Source of the DNA: Tamarix chinensis
Lineage: Eukaryota; Streptophyta; Magnoliopsida; Caryophyllales; Tamaricaceae
Length of the DNA: 64,000 nucleotides
Assembly: GCA_030549775.1 (NCBI GenBank)
Contig: CM060172.1
Location: forward strand, 126,283,122-126,347,121
Direction: 5' to 3'
How positions within the stretch are numbered: the stretch's first letter is position 1; each line of letters begins with the position of its first letter. A program made the position numbers and the translations under genes. The notes below the pieces were generated by a model. That model did no database searches and was not told the DNA's origin. It saw nothing but the letters and a program-made list of their open reading frames with translations. This document shows positions 1 through 11,679 of the stretch, piece after piece.

Positions 1-865
1 CCTCCATGTTGTATAATTACCAAATTGCCCCTTACGTGTGTTAAATTATCCTCCATACTTATTAAATCACCAACTTTACCCCTCATACTTATTAGGTTAC
101 TAATTTACCCTTCCAGTGGATTAAATTACCGTATTACCCTTTATACTTATCTAAATTACTAGTTTGCCACTTAGGCTTATTAAGTTACCAAATCACCCTC
201 CATACTTGTTATACTTACCCGATTTTCCATTTGGTTAGTTAGATTACTAAATTGTCCCTCATGCTTATTAAATTTACCAAGTTGCCCTTTCGGTTGATCA
301 TATTGCCAAATTACCCTTCTTATTTATTAAAATTACCAAATTGCCTTCTTAGTTGGTTAAATTACCAAATTACCCCTCTTCATTATTAAAATTACTAAAT
401 TGCCCCTTTTAATTGGGTAAATTACCAAATTTTCCTTCTTCATTATTATAATTACCATTTTGCCCCTCTTTATTCAAATGACCAAAATACCCTTTCCTCT
501 ATACCAAATTACCATTTTACCCCTTTACTTTACATAACTAGAAAAATACCTTTCCTTTATACCAAATTACTATTTGACCCTTTTACATTACATAATTACT
601 AAAATACCCTTCCTTTATACCAAATTACCATTTTATCCTTTTACACTACATAATTACCAAAAATACCCTTCCATTACACCAAATTGCCCTTCTGCTTTAT
701 TAAATTACCATCTTACCTCCTTACTTTATAAAATTACCAAAATACTCATTTTCCATATAAAATTACTAAAATACCCTTCTTAGTTATCCATTTACCATTT
801 TACCCCCTTTACTCTTATAATTTACCATTTTGCCCTTATTATACCACTTTTAATAAAATATCCTC
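1..865. repeat. Degenerate AT-rich minisatellite, unit about 29 bp
   Basis: Roughly 28 diverged copies of a 28-30 bp unit fill this block. The unit resembles TTATTAAATTACCAAATTGC followed by CCCT. Good examples are near 60-90, 330-370 and 400-480. Copies differ by substitutions and small indels, so the array is old. It starts before the window. It lies at the far end of the minus-strand LTR that closes at 3001 and may be part of it, but the LTR edge on this side is outside the window. There is no coding signal. Confidence 0.7.
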
Positions 866-3001
866 ACTGCATAAAATATTAATATTCATGGTCTATGCCC
901 ATCATCCAACTCCACTAACTATTATTATTTAACTTTAATACACATTAGCACCTACACTTATTTAGGCCACACCCTCACACAAGAAATATGACTAAAATAC
1001 CCCTAGGACCCATAATAACAATATTTATGCAACAAATGGCCGCATTAGCATAATATATCCTACATATGCACTTAACATTATTATTAACAACAAAGCTCAT
1101 TACTTAAGCATTATTTCTACACATGACACATAAATTAACAAGCTTTCCTTTTTATCAATCAACGTATACCACTAAATACATTATACTTAACAACATATAT
1201 CATGCATATAAACATATTAAAATCCCTAATGTGCTAGCATATGTATATTCATACATTTTAGTAGGGTTTAACGGTTACCTTATTTCCTACAAAAATCAAA
1301 CCTTAACGTTACCCCGGTTAAAGGCTTAAGCTTTGATTAGTAAAATCAATACCTAAAAATAATACCAATACTCATCATATTGGAAATAGAAAAACCCAAA
1401 GGATACAACTTTATCAAAACTTAATTAAAGACATACTAATGGTAACCATTATTATACCTAAAAAATTAACCCAAACAAGGTCCAAATAGAAGGCAGGTCT
1501 CACGTTGCTCATGCAACAGGAGCTACATGCAGAAGGTAAGGAAGAAAGGGGGTTGAAGAAGGGAATAAGAGAAGGAAGGGGCTGGTTCGGATGGGGTTTT
1601 GGAAGTTAAGTAGGGGGCTTGTGGAGGGAGTTAGGGTGGAGGCTAGGTGTAGGGATAGAATGGGGGTGTAGGTGGTGGTTGAGGGTGGATGAGGGTGGAT
1701 GATTGGCGGCCAAGGGCGGTGGAGGTGGTGGTTGCAAGGCTGGGAAAATAGCTGCAACGGTGGCAGAGGTGAAGGAGGAAGGGAACACAAGAAGGAAAAA
1801 GGAAGGGCTACAAGGCAGGGTTTCGGCCAAGGGAGGCAAGGGGTGATAGGGGAGGTTACAGGGAGTGAATTGGTGGCTTTGGTGGCGGCGGAAGAGGCAG
1901 AACGATGACATAAAGTGTTGGTGTAGGGTGGAGGCCGAGAAATGGGAAAGAAAAGGAAAAAGATGAAGGGTGGCTACAGGGGGCTTGTGGGGGTGGCTTG
2001 GTGGTGTAGGGAGGTAGTAGGGGGTGGCAGCGATGGTTGAGGGTGGCAGAGAAAAAATAGGGGAAGGAAAGAAGAGGAGAAGAAAGGGAGAAGAAGGCTC
2101 GGTCGGGAGGAGGGAGGCTCGAAAAATGGGTAGAAAAAGGAGATTAAGGAGAGGAAAAGGAAGGGTGGAGAGGGCAAGTATGACTAGTTAGGTAGAGGTG
2201 TAGGAGGGAGGCACATAGTGTGTTAGGAAGAAGAGAAGAAGAAGGAAAAATAGGGCATGCGAGGAGGGTTGCGGGGGCTTGTTTGGTCCGAAAAGGGGAA
2301 GAAAAGGACGGGGGAGAGAGGGAGAGTGAGAGCAGGGTTGTAGAGGGAGGTAGGTGGCAGTTGTAGGCAGCGTGCATGTTTCCATGGCATACAAGGTCAA
2401 CGGTCAGGGAAGGAGGGAAGAAGAATAAGAGGAAGAAAGGGGAAGAAGGCAGGCCGATCGGGCGAGGGAGAAAAAAGGGGGAGCGGGTCGGCTAGGGCAC
2501 GAGGGAGAGGGGAGAAAAAAAAGGGACTGGGTTGGCCTAGCCGGGAGAGAAGGAAAGGAAAGAAAAGAAAGAAAGGGGATGGGCTAGGGCAGGAGGGAGT
2601 GGGCCGGCCAGCGGCCCAGCACGAGGGGGAGGGTTCGCAACCCGAAGAGAAAGAAAAAGGAAAAAAAGGGGAACAGGAGAAATAGAAGAAAAAGGAGAAA
2701 GAAAAGGAAAAAAGGAAAAAAAGTAGAAATAAAATAAAATAATTTTGGGAATAATATTCTTGATAGATAAATTAATTTAATAATTTAATTTATTAAAATT
2801 TAATATATTGGTTTAAAAATGTTAATTTTAGTAAAATACTAGTTTGAAAAATTATTTAAAAATAATAAAATATTTATTTTAATTTGTTAAATATTCATAT
2901 ATATTTTTATATACTAAAAAATCCACAAAATAATTAAATTAAATTATCCAAAATGGGGGTTATTTATTAAATTATAGGTTTTAAAATTTTGGAGTATTAC
3001 A
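866..3001 (-). mobile_element. Decayed gypsy LTR (minus strand), left edge not visible
   Basis: Read on the minus strand, the sequence begins TGTAATACTCCAAAATTTT at 3001, the start expected for the LTR family that recurs through the first 43 kb. A G/A-rich block at 1500-2740 (C/T-rich on the minus strand) matches the position of similar blocks in the better-defined LTR at 33062-35308. No polypurine tract or coding remnant follows 3001, so this may be a solo LTR or a 5' LTR. Open frames in the purine block are low-complexity Pro/Ser/Leu strings and are not genes. Confidence 0.6.
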
Positions 3002-3575
3002 TATAGTACAGATTAACTTTATCCAATTACTTTTTCCTCATCCCCTAACTAGTATGATTCATATACTTCTTGTGATGGATGAAATTAAAATGGAAAGATC
3101 AAATTAATTTTAATTTGATTAATAGGTACCCTATGTTTTGTGGAGGTTGCTATAAAAAATGGTGGAGCTTTAGGGGTGAAATTGCAGAAGAGAGATTTTG
3201 GAAAGAGAGAAGAGGTTTGGGCTTTGTTGGCGACTCAATAAATGATAGGAGAGGGGAGGAAGAAGGTTTATATGATTGATGGTGGCATGCCAAATGGTAT
3301 CGTGAGGGGAGTTGAGGAAGTGAAAGGGGTTGTGCAAGTCTTGTGTAGAGCAAACATGGAATGGGGTTGAGATTTGGTGTGATCAATATTTGAATGAAGG
3401 GAGGTGATGATAATGGAGTGAGGACTTGATTATAGTTGGGGAATTTGGTTTGATTAACCATATCAAAACAAACTCAAGTGACAAGGGGAAAGTGACGTGG
3501 GCTACTACAGGGCTTATCTATATATTCAACACTTTAACTCAAATTATCTTTAAATTGAGTTATTAAAAAAATTTC
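3002..3575. other. Intergenic, second purine-rich stretch
   Basis: This segment contains G/A-rich sequence at about 3140-3450 that resembles the purine blocks of the minus-strand LTRs, but neither LTR terminus is visible. It could be a truncated LTR piece. No protein similarity is recognisable. Confidence 0.35.
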
Positions 3576-3589
3576 ATTTTTTTCCTCTA

Positions 3590-4050
3590 TAAATAAACAC
3601 TTATATCATTAAATCGTATATGAAAAAAAACCCCACATATTCCATACTATAAATACACATGTTATCCAAGAAAATAAACATATTCTAAATATAAATACAC
3701 ATCATTTATTTAATACACATCTTATCCAACCCACATGTTCCATATTATTAATACACATCTTTTTGGAAGAATACACATCTCTACAAGACAAATGCACATA
3801 TTATAGTTGTAACTGCATATTTTATGTTGACAAATGCACATCTCATGAAATACATATCTTATAGTGGTGAATATATATGTTATATCAATAGATTCGTACC
3901 TTATAACATCCTTTATTTATAAAATAATGAGAGATAAATACTAATATTATAAATACATATCTTATTAAAAATAATATACATCATTACAGTTATACATCTT
4001 AGAATTGTAAATACGCATCTTATTATAGCAAGCACACATATTTCAATAAT
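3590..4050. repeat. Degenerate ACACAT-containing tandem repeat
   Basis: The phrases AATACACATCTTAT and AATGCACAT recur at irregular 20-35 bp steps, for example near 3650, 3705, 3750, 3770, 3790, 3830 and 4005. The spacing and divergence suggest a decayed minisatellite. There is no coding potential. Confidence 0.5.
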
Positions 4051-4079
4051 TATAAACATGGAGCATCATGCTAGTGCTA

Positions 4080-4806
4080 CTAGCAGTAGGATGTAACTAT
4101 TGCATCTAAATAGTGTTGATCGGTGTTGGATTGGATATGAACTAACCTAATATGATGGTAATTTAGTTATAAATAAAAGGTTTATAAGAGTAATACTAAT
4201 CATAGTTATGAAGAAATACTTATTTAAAAGTAATATGAATTATTATTGTTAGGAAATGATAAATAAGAATAATATTAAGTATTTTTTTTATTAATTATAA
4301 TTAATCAAAAAAAAACTATAGTCATATGTATAAATAAATGTTAAATATCAATAATTTTAAATAAAGAATATTTTAATTAGAATTTAGTTAATTGAAGTGA
4401 TAAGTTAATAATTACTAAAAAATATTAATAATAATTATACAAATTAATTAATACAAATAATATTAATAGTAATTATAAACAAGAAATTAAAAAGAATTAT
4501 AGTATTTTAAATAAAATATTTTTGGTTATAATTCATCATTATTAATCAAATTAAAATTAATGGTAGATCAATAATTAATAATAATGATATTTATCATAAT
4601 TATAATTCAAAAAATCAATACATAAATTAGGAATGAAAATAATAAATAAAAAATGAGTAAGAATAAGTTTTACCTTAATTATAAATTAATAATTAATAAA
4701 AATATGATCAACCATAACCATAAATAAATAAAAGGAATATTTATTTTATTGATAAATAATAGTTCATATAAAAAATATTAATCATATTAATAAATATATA
4801 GTTATT

Positions 4807-4860
<54 letters not shown>

Positions 4861-5450
4861 ATGTGTGTGTGTGTATTATAAATATACAATTAATTAAAAT
4901 AGCATTATTTAAACTCTCTAATTTTAATCAATAAAAAATTTAAAATATTAATTATAAATAAATATTTAAAACAATATTAGTTATGAATAAAAATAATTAC
5001 TGAATAAGATTAATATTAATTAGGATAATAAATTAATAATTATTATACATGGTATTTATTATGGTTATAAATAATTAATCAATTCAAAAAATAATTAACT
5101 TATTATAAATAAAATATTAATAAGAATAATTTTTCTTTTAATTATAAAGTATTAACCAATAAAATATTATTAATGATAGGAAATTTAAAAGAATATAATT
5201 AATTGTGTACTTTATTTTATTTAATAAAAATGGTATTAATTATAATTATAAATAAATAATCAATATACAAATTATTAATTATTATTAAAAATAGAGAGTA
5301 ATAAGAATAATATGTTTTTAAAATCATATGTTAATACTTAATCAAAATATTATTAATGATAACTATAAATAATTTATAAATATAGATAATATTAAGTTTA
5401 ATGATAAATAAATGCTTTAAGTCTGATAAGTACATTAATTAAGATAATTT
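4080..5450. repeat. Extremely AT-rich low-complexity island
   Basis: About 1.4 kb made almost entirely of A and T with recurrent phrases such as AATAATTATAAATAA and ATTAATAATTA on both strands. It includes the AT/GT microsatellite at 4810-4874. It reads like an old minisatellite. No open frame or transposon terminus can be recognised. Confidence 0.6.
4810..4874. repeat. Compound (AT)n-(GT)n microsatellite
   Basis: Uninterrupted AT dinucleotides run from 4810 to 4858, followed by a short GT run to 4874. Confidence 0.95.
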
Positions 5451-6275
5451 TGATTAGAATAAGTTAGGGATTTAAGTGTGATATGGCTAATATAAGTGAT
5501 AACGACATTTTAATCATTTTGCCTTAATTTATGATGTTTTATATCTATTATTTAGTTGTAACATGCTTATTTTGATATGTTTAGGTGTTAGTGTGAGTAT
5601 CCTTTGCTAATTGTATGGTTTTGGTGTTTTAATGGTATAAAATAAGTAGAGAAAACGTGAAGGGTGTGATGGTTATTTCATGTGTTTGTTAATTAGTTTT
5701 CTTCCTATTTTTTTAGGTTAACAATTTTTTGTATCAAGTGTTTATTTTTTGTTTTAAAATTGGTGAATTAATATTGGATGTTCTATGACATAGGTGGTGG
5801 TTAGGGTTTAATGAGGATAAGGCTGTCTTTTCCATAACTATTCCTATGGTTATTTGTTTTTACTTTGATCTTTGACTGGATTATGATTATTTTGAAATGT
5901 TATAAGTTCTGGCATGATTTGTATTACTTAGGTAAGCCTATCCTTAATGGAAAGTGGATTCAAAGTGTTAAGTGAAATTATAAAGTGGTGAAGTGTGGAT
6001 ATTGTAATGATTTGTGATAATTATGAAGTGTGGGCCTTGGATGTTAATTTTTGGTTAATAATCCTTGAATAATACATTCATGATTAAAGTAAAAGTGCAC
6101 TTAAGTCAATATCAAGAAAATTGTATTTTGTATTAAGTAACTTGGTTATTGTGAAACCCAGAGTGACCCTATATCTACTTTATATAAGTTTGATTCAATG
6201 AACTATAGGGTGTACCCATACTTGAGGATTAGTGTCTATTTGTGATCCCCAAGTGCATTTTACCCTATGAGAGAG
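5450..6275 (+). mobile_element. LTR fragment (plus strand) cut at 6276
   Basis: The phrase at 6145-6240 (gtgaccctatatctactttatata, then tagggtgtacccatacttgagga) is closely paralleled at about 28095-28175 inside the solo LTR at 24059-28858. This segment is therefore the 3'-ward part of another plus-strand copy. It stops at 6275, directly before a fresh LTR start, so the second element probably inserted into it. Confidence 0.5.
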
Positions 6276-8013
6276 TGTAATACCCCAAATTTTAGAACCC
6301 TAATTTGATGGATTACACTTTTCTAGTGATAAATTAACCTTACCATTTATGCATGTTCAAGTGTGGTTGGGTAGATTATCTTGATCCTTGTTAGTTTCAT
6401 GTGTTGTAATGAAACCATTTGGCTAGTTCTTGGGCACCAGTTTATCGGTTACCTCTTGTTTAATTTTTGGATACTTGGTGAGACTAGTCGATTGGTTTGT
6501 TTAGGTTTTGTTTTTATGATTACACTTTTTCTTCCAAACATTACCCAATCTTTTCCTAGTCTTCTAATTTGGTTTTGTACTTATTGTTAATCATATTTTT
6601 AATTTTAATGATTTTTTTTTGAAATGTAAAACCCATTTTTTCCAATTAATTCACCAAAATCTCCCAAAAGGTATTTTTAGCTGCGTCTATCACCTTTTAA
6701 CCCTTTTCATCCCTATCTTCTATCTCCCTTAGCTCCGCTTGTGGATTGTGGTTGCTAATATCTTATCCCTCATACTTTTCATTTATCTCCTCTCCTTAGA
6801 GGCTCGAGTGACTTATTCAACCCCTTATCCTCAATCTACCACTCCTAACTTTCTTACTTCACTTAAGAGCCTTTACCAAGCCTTTCCCCCTTGCAGCAAT
6901 CAGATTTATACCCCTTGCTACACTTCTTATGCCTTTGTTTTGCTTATTTTTCATAAGTCTTACAACTCTTTTGTATTTCCTTTACTTTGCTCCTTTATTA
7001 CCCTTTGTTGAAGTGTTCTTCCTTTATCTTATGTCTAGAATTTGAACCCCTCTTCATCTATTTTCCTTGTTGTTCCTTTGATTTCCTCTTTTATAATTCC
7101 CTTATCTAGACTCTACTTATTTTCAAATAAGGGATGCTAGATTTGTGGTAAATTTGTAAAGTTACCACATTGTTCCTACTTTTTCTCCTCTTGATTTTTG
7201 GTATAACCTCCCTTTTCTCTCCTTGTTTTTTTTGTTATAATTTGCTGTTGTTGTTATGCGTCTTAATTTCATATTCTTTAAAGATAATATACGAGGATAT
7301 TGAGGTGGCTTAGAAAAGGAATTTTTATGTGTTTTTATTTTGCTTTGGATATAGGTAAATCCATCTCAACTCTTTAGATGGTAGAATTTATGTGTGAGCA
7401 TGTTGGCTTTCTTACGCTAAGTAAGCATTCTAATTTTTATTGTTGTTGAATTATTTTCTGACAGGAATATGTTTAAGATCATGAGAATATGTTTGAATGA
7501 TTGTGTGTACCTTTCAAAAATGTATATGGAGCATGTTTCATGTGTATTTATCAAATATTTAGTTATTTATAGTTCAATGTGTGAGTTAATGATGGCCCCT
7601 TGGTGTTATCCATGATATCATAGAGTTTAATCGCATGTTTGGCCATTTTGGTGAATCATGACACATGATAGTTGATTTGAATTCTAATCATGATTTGAGG
7701 TAATTAACATGACATTATAAACTTTATAGGAGTTTCATTAGTTTAAGAGCTTTCTAGGATTGTTTGAATAGGTTAAGATTTATTTATGTATGAATTACAT
7801 GTTTTATATGTGTTTTTCCAAGATAAATCAGTCAATTAGTAGGGAAAAAACTAGTCTATTGATTGATCAGTTAACTGGTTTTAGGCCACCGGTCGATTAT
7901 TTAAGCTATAATGTTTGTATGATTTGGTTTTAACTTATACTATTCAACTTGTTAGGGAAGAAACCAATCCACTGGTTCACCAATCTACTAGTTATCCTAA
8001 ACAAGTCAAATGG
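6276..8013 (+). mobile_element. Gypsy LTR, 5' portion (plus strand)
   Basis: It begins TGTAATACCCCAAATTTTAG at 6276, the family 5' terminus. A C/T-rich block at about 6640-7260 follows, as expected for the plus orientation. The copy is interrupted at 8014 by a minus-strand LTR of the same family. Its 3' terminus is not identified. Short open frames at 6381-6590 and 6739-7011 lie in low-complexity sequence and match nothing recognisable. Confidence 0.55.
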
Positions 8014-8539
8014 TGTAACACCCCCAAATTTATAGCTAGAAATTTTTGTTTAACCAGAAGCGTAAAAAATTGAGTGTTAATGCCATACTCTACATAATTC
8101 TGACTTACCATTCCACCCTTACATTGAATAAAAGGAAAAATAATCAAACACTTAAAACAAAGAATGAGATAGATTTAATAAATTTAAACAAGCATTTGGA
8201 GGTTCACTTCGAATACAAAAGAAAAAAATGCATAAAAGAGATATATTGGGAACTAAGAGTCCCAAGAGGTATTTAGGATAAAAGCATCAGCTGGAATCAT
8301 CCAAGGGGTCTTTAAAGACATACACCAACTCAACTGAGTCATTTGCTAATGAAAATGAGCAACACCCATGAAAATGATGACCAACACGCTACGTACTGAA
8401 TAAAGTGACAATACAGTCCTAGTAAGGTCACACCAAGGGTTAAACATACATATATCTTAATAGATGGTGGTACCAAATTATTTATTGATTCTAAGTCTCA
8501 CAATGATAATGGCACAATCAAGGTCCATTATATTATTTA

Positions 8540-9030
8540 TGTTGAGTCTATAAATCCTATTATTCTCAATTGGTAGAACAGTATCAATAATACACAACCT
8601 TAAGGCATAAAGCTCATCACCACTATTCTCTACCGATGGAATAATATCAATAATATACAACCATAAGGCATAAAGGTTTTGGCCACTTTTCTAGTCTAGT
8701 GGGACGAATAGGTACAACCAGTCCTAACTCATGCGGTATTTAACTTTAAGTGATATTTTATCAATGATTATAATCATAACTATACTTTTTTTTTTACAAT
8801 TTGAGTTTAGGGATCCTACTATTCTTAACCAATAAAACCGTATCAATAATATTAAACCTTAGGAAATAAATATCCTTACCAATATTAACTAGCGGTGTAA
8901 TAATATCAATAATATACAAACCCAGGGTATAAATCTCCTAGCCACTATTTACATCCTGTTCAACGAACAACTACAATCAATCCTGACTTACATGGTTTTA
9001 CACTTTAAATGATTAATAGCTTGTTTATGC
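8540..9030. repeat. Higher-order tandem repeat (63 bp within 259 bp)
   Basis: The phrase TATCAATAAT followed by a-rich sequence occurs at 8582, 8645, 8841 and 8904. This gives a 63-bp repeat inside each half and a 259-bp spacing between halves. The halves begin GTTGAGTCTATAAATCCTAT (8540) and TTTGAGTTTAGGGATCCTAC (8799). The array lies in the 3' part (minus orientation) of the LTR at 8014-11318. Confidence 0.7.
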
Positions 9031-10776
9031 TTATTTATATCAAGGTCATCATACAAGCATAAATATATAAATTCAAGGCTCACGAGTCATGTTAACATAA
9101 TCATTTGAACACACCCACACACCCACATGAATAGGAATATATTTCTCCCAAGATAAAAGCCATATGACCATCAGAAACCCTAATTATATAAGGTAAGCAT
9201 AACTCCTTTCCTAGTACTCATTTTATCAAAAAATTCAATACCCATCCTTAAAATATGTTTATTGACAACATATCTAAAAATTAAGGTCTAACAATAATTT
9301 CTTCCATATGCAATTATAACCTACCCTTATGGTTACTATTCATAATTTTCCATAATTTAATCATAACTTTTCCTATAAAACTTAGATATCCATCAAATTT
9401 AATATGCATTCCTAAAAGGCTAATATTAACAACATATAAAAATATTAAGATCAAATTCCATTATTTTGCACATGTGATAATATTCTTGCCCCTAAGGTTA
9501 TTATTCCCACTTTAAAACATGTTTCTCCATTATGAGGCTTAAATCTCTCATATTCGCTCTAAAAATCACACATAATGTACTTAACACATTTTGAACCAAT
9601 TATCATATTAAAATACCCAAGAATCCATTTTAAATAATAATGACCATATTACCCTTGAGATAGATAAAATGCCCATACTCCCACCAAAACCTTACGAATC
9701 CTAATATAAATTACTTTTCAACCTCTTATATCTGTATATAATCATGAAAATGCATAACCACTATTATACATAGATACCACATATCCCAATTCATGACAAC
9801 TATTAATATGTACAACACGTGATTTCACAACTTTCTCACATATCATATAACATCATTCTCATAAAAATATTATCCATATAACCATTTCAAACCTGATATT
9901 GCATACAAATATATACATTGAACATAAAAGCTTTATTTATAAAGTGTATCTTTACTAAAACGTCTCCGATCTCTAAGCATGTAAGGCTTACAAATCCTCC
10001 TCTAATAGTGCTAAAATATCAACTAGAAGCCTAAGGGAAACCAAGGAAAATGATAGGGAGGAAAATAGAGATAAAAAAAAAGGAAGGCCCGTGCAAAGAT
10101 GGTGCATGTTGGAGGGCATTGTGGTGCTCTATGGAGAGGGCAAGGCGGCATGGGTTGGGGAAGGGAGTCCATAATTAAGGTGGTGATTGATGGAAGGAAA
10201 TTTGAGGTGTGGTGGAGGAAATGACAATTGATGATAACAAGAGTGGTGGTGGTGTGGTGGAGATGGGGTAGGTGATAGATTACAACAAGGGTGGTGGTGA
10301 TGCTAGGGATGGTGGGCTAATAGGCAATGAGTGGTTGGTGGTGGTAGGGGTAGATGAACCACATAAGAAATGGAGGGTGGTTGTGGGTGATTGTAGTGGA
10401 GGAAAGGAAAAAGAAAAGAAAAGTGAATGGTTTGGTGGATGTCATAAATAATAGGGGTAGTGTAGAAGAAAAGGGATGAAGGAGATAAAGGGGAAAGCTC
10501 AGCAATGATGGCACTGAGCGATGAAAAAAATAGAGAAGGAAAAGGAGGAAACCAACTGGCTAATTTATAAATGGGAGAAAGGAAAAGAAAATTGAAGAAG
10601 GGAGAAAAATCAACGGTCAGCCAGGTTCTTGATAGGCATCAACGAAGATGAGAAGGAGAATAGGGGGAAAGGAATGCTGGGCTTAGGTAAGCAAGGTTCT
10701 CGACAGAGGAAATGAGGATGGGGGAAATGGAGAAGAAAGAGAAGAGGGAAGGTTTGCACATAGGAGGTGTATGCGT

Positions 10777-10777
10777 G

Positions 10778-10832
<55 letters not shown>
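10777..10832. repeat. Compound (TC)n-(AT)n microsatellite
   Basis: TC dinucleotides run from 10777 to 10800, followed without interruption by AT dinucleotides to 10832. Confidence 0.95.
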
Positions 10833-10835
<3 letters not shown>

Positions 10836-11412
10836 TAGATGGGTGAGGGAAAGGAAAACCTACGGGGAAAGGGAGATAGGTTAGGTGGGAGATGAGAAGG
10901 ATTTGTTGTGCCAGGGGCACTAATGAGTAAGGCGTTGAGGCACTAAGCTATGTAGAGGAAGAAAGGGTGGTGTAGGGGGTTGGTACATGCAAGGGTATAT
11001 GGTAGAGAAAGGGAAGGGGAGGGAAAAGGGTAAACGTAAAGGATCTTTGTGCATAGCAGGAAGAAGAAGAAGAAAGAAAATAGAAAAGAGGGAAAAAGGA
11101 AAATAAAATGGGAAAGGGGAAAAGAAAAATTTGATGTCAGGATTAGGATTAGATTTAGGTTTAAAATCTTAGGAATTAATTTAAAATTTAATCTATTAAT
11201 TATTATAGATTAGGGTTAGGCTAAGAAAATAAATATAATGATTAAAAAATAGAATCTATATTAGGTTAAAATATTAATTAATCGATATTAGGTTTAGATA
11301 TAATTTTAGAGTATTTCAACTAGTTTGTTTGTTTTCCTTTGTTTTTGTGTTATTGTTGCTCTTAAACTAGTCAACTAGTTTGTAGAACTAGTTCACTATT
11401 CCTTTAGAATAC

Positions 11413-11679
11413 TGTAATATCCCGATCTTCACTGTAGAAAATTTTTTGTTTTGAAAAAGATTTTCAAAATATATATAAGAAAACATGGTGTTATTGCCAC
11501 ATCCAACACAAAGAAGGCACTATTAATACTTGATACAAGCCTAATGCTAGGATAAAAGTAATATATCATTCTCGCTAGTTTTACTATTCACACTTTTCAT
11601 CAAAACCCTAGAAATCTAATCAAACATTTAAAATTATATAACACTACTAAAATGATATAAAAAAAATATGGATGTTACA
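11413..11679. mobile_element. Short LTR relic with inverted ends
   Basis: The segment starts TGTAATATCCCGATC at 11413 and ends ATATGGATGTTACA at 11679, which are the inverted termini of the local LTR family. The 5'-proximal part (ggtgttattgccacatccaac) parallels the sequence just inside 33062. At 267 bp it is far shorter than the other copies. It may be an internally deleted LTR, or the first end may belong to the longer minus-strand sequence that follows. Flanking pentamers do not match. Confidence 0.4.

Larger units (their letters stand above)
8014..11318 (-). mobile_element. Gypsy LTR, about 3.3 kb (minus strand), nested
   Basis: The plus-strand left edge is TGTAACACCCCCAAATTTAT at 8014. 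The right edge is AATTTTAGAGTATTTCA at 11318, a decayed form of the inverted end. A purine block at 10030-11130 gives the minus orientation. It contains the higher-order repeat at 8540-9030 and the TC/AT microsatellite at 10777-10832. Flanking pentamers (aatgg and actag) do not match, so no target duplication can be claimed. Both flanks share repeated ACTAGT-like phrases, consistent with insertion into one older sequence. Confidence 0.6.

Noticed and set aside
1509..2400. Several overlapping frames of 67-101 codons on both strands
   Set aside because: They lie in a purine-rich LTR block. The translations are Pro/Ser/Leu-rich low-complexity strings without domains, and both strands are open at once.
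8014..11318. Target duplication for the nested LTR
   Set aside because: The pentamers aatgg and actag share only three positions, so no duplication is claimed.
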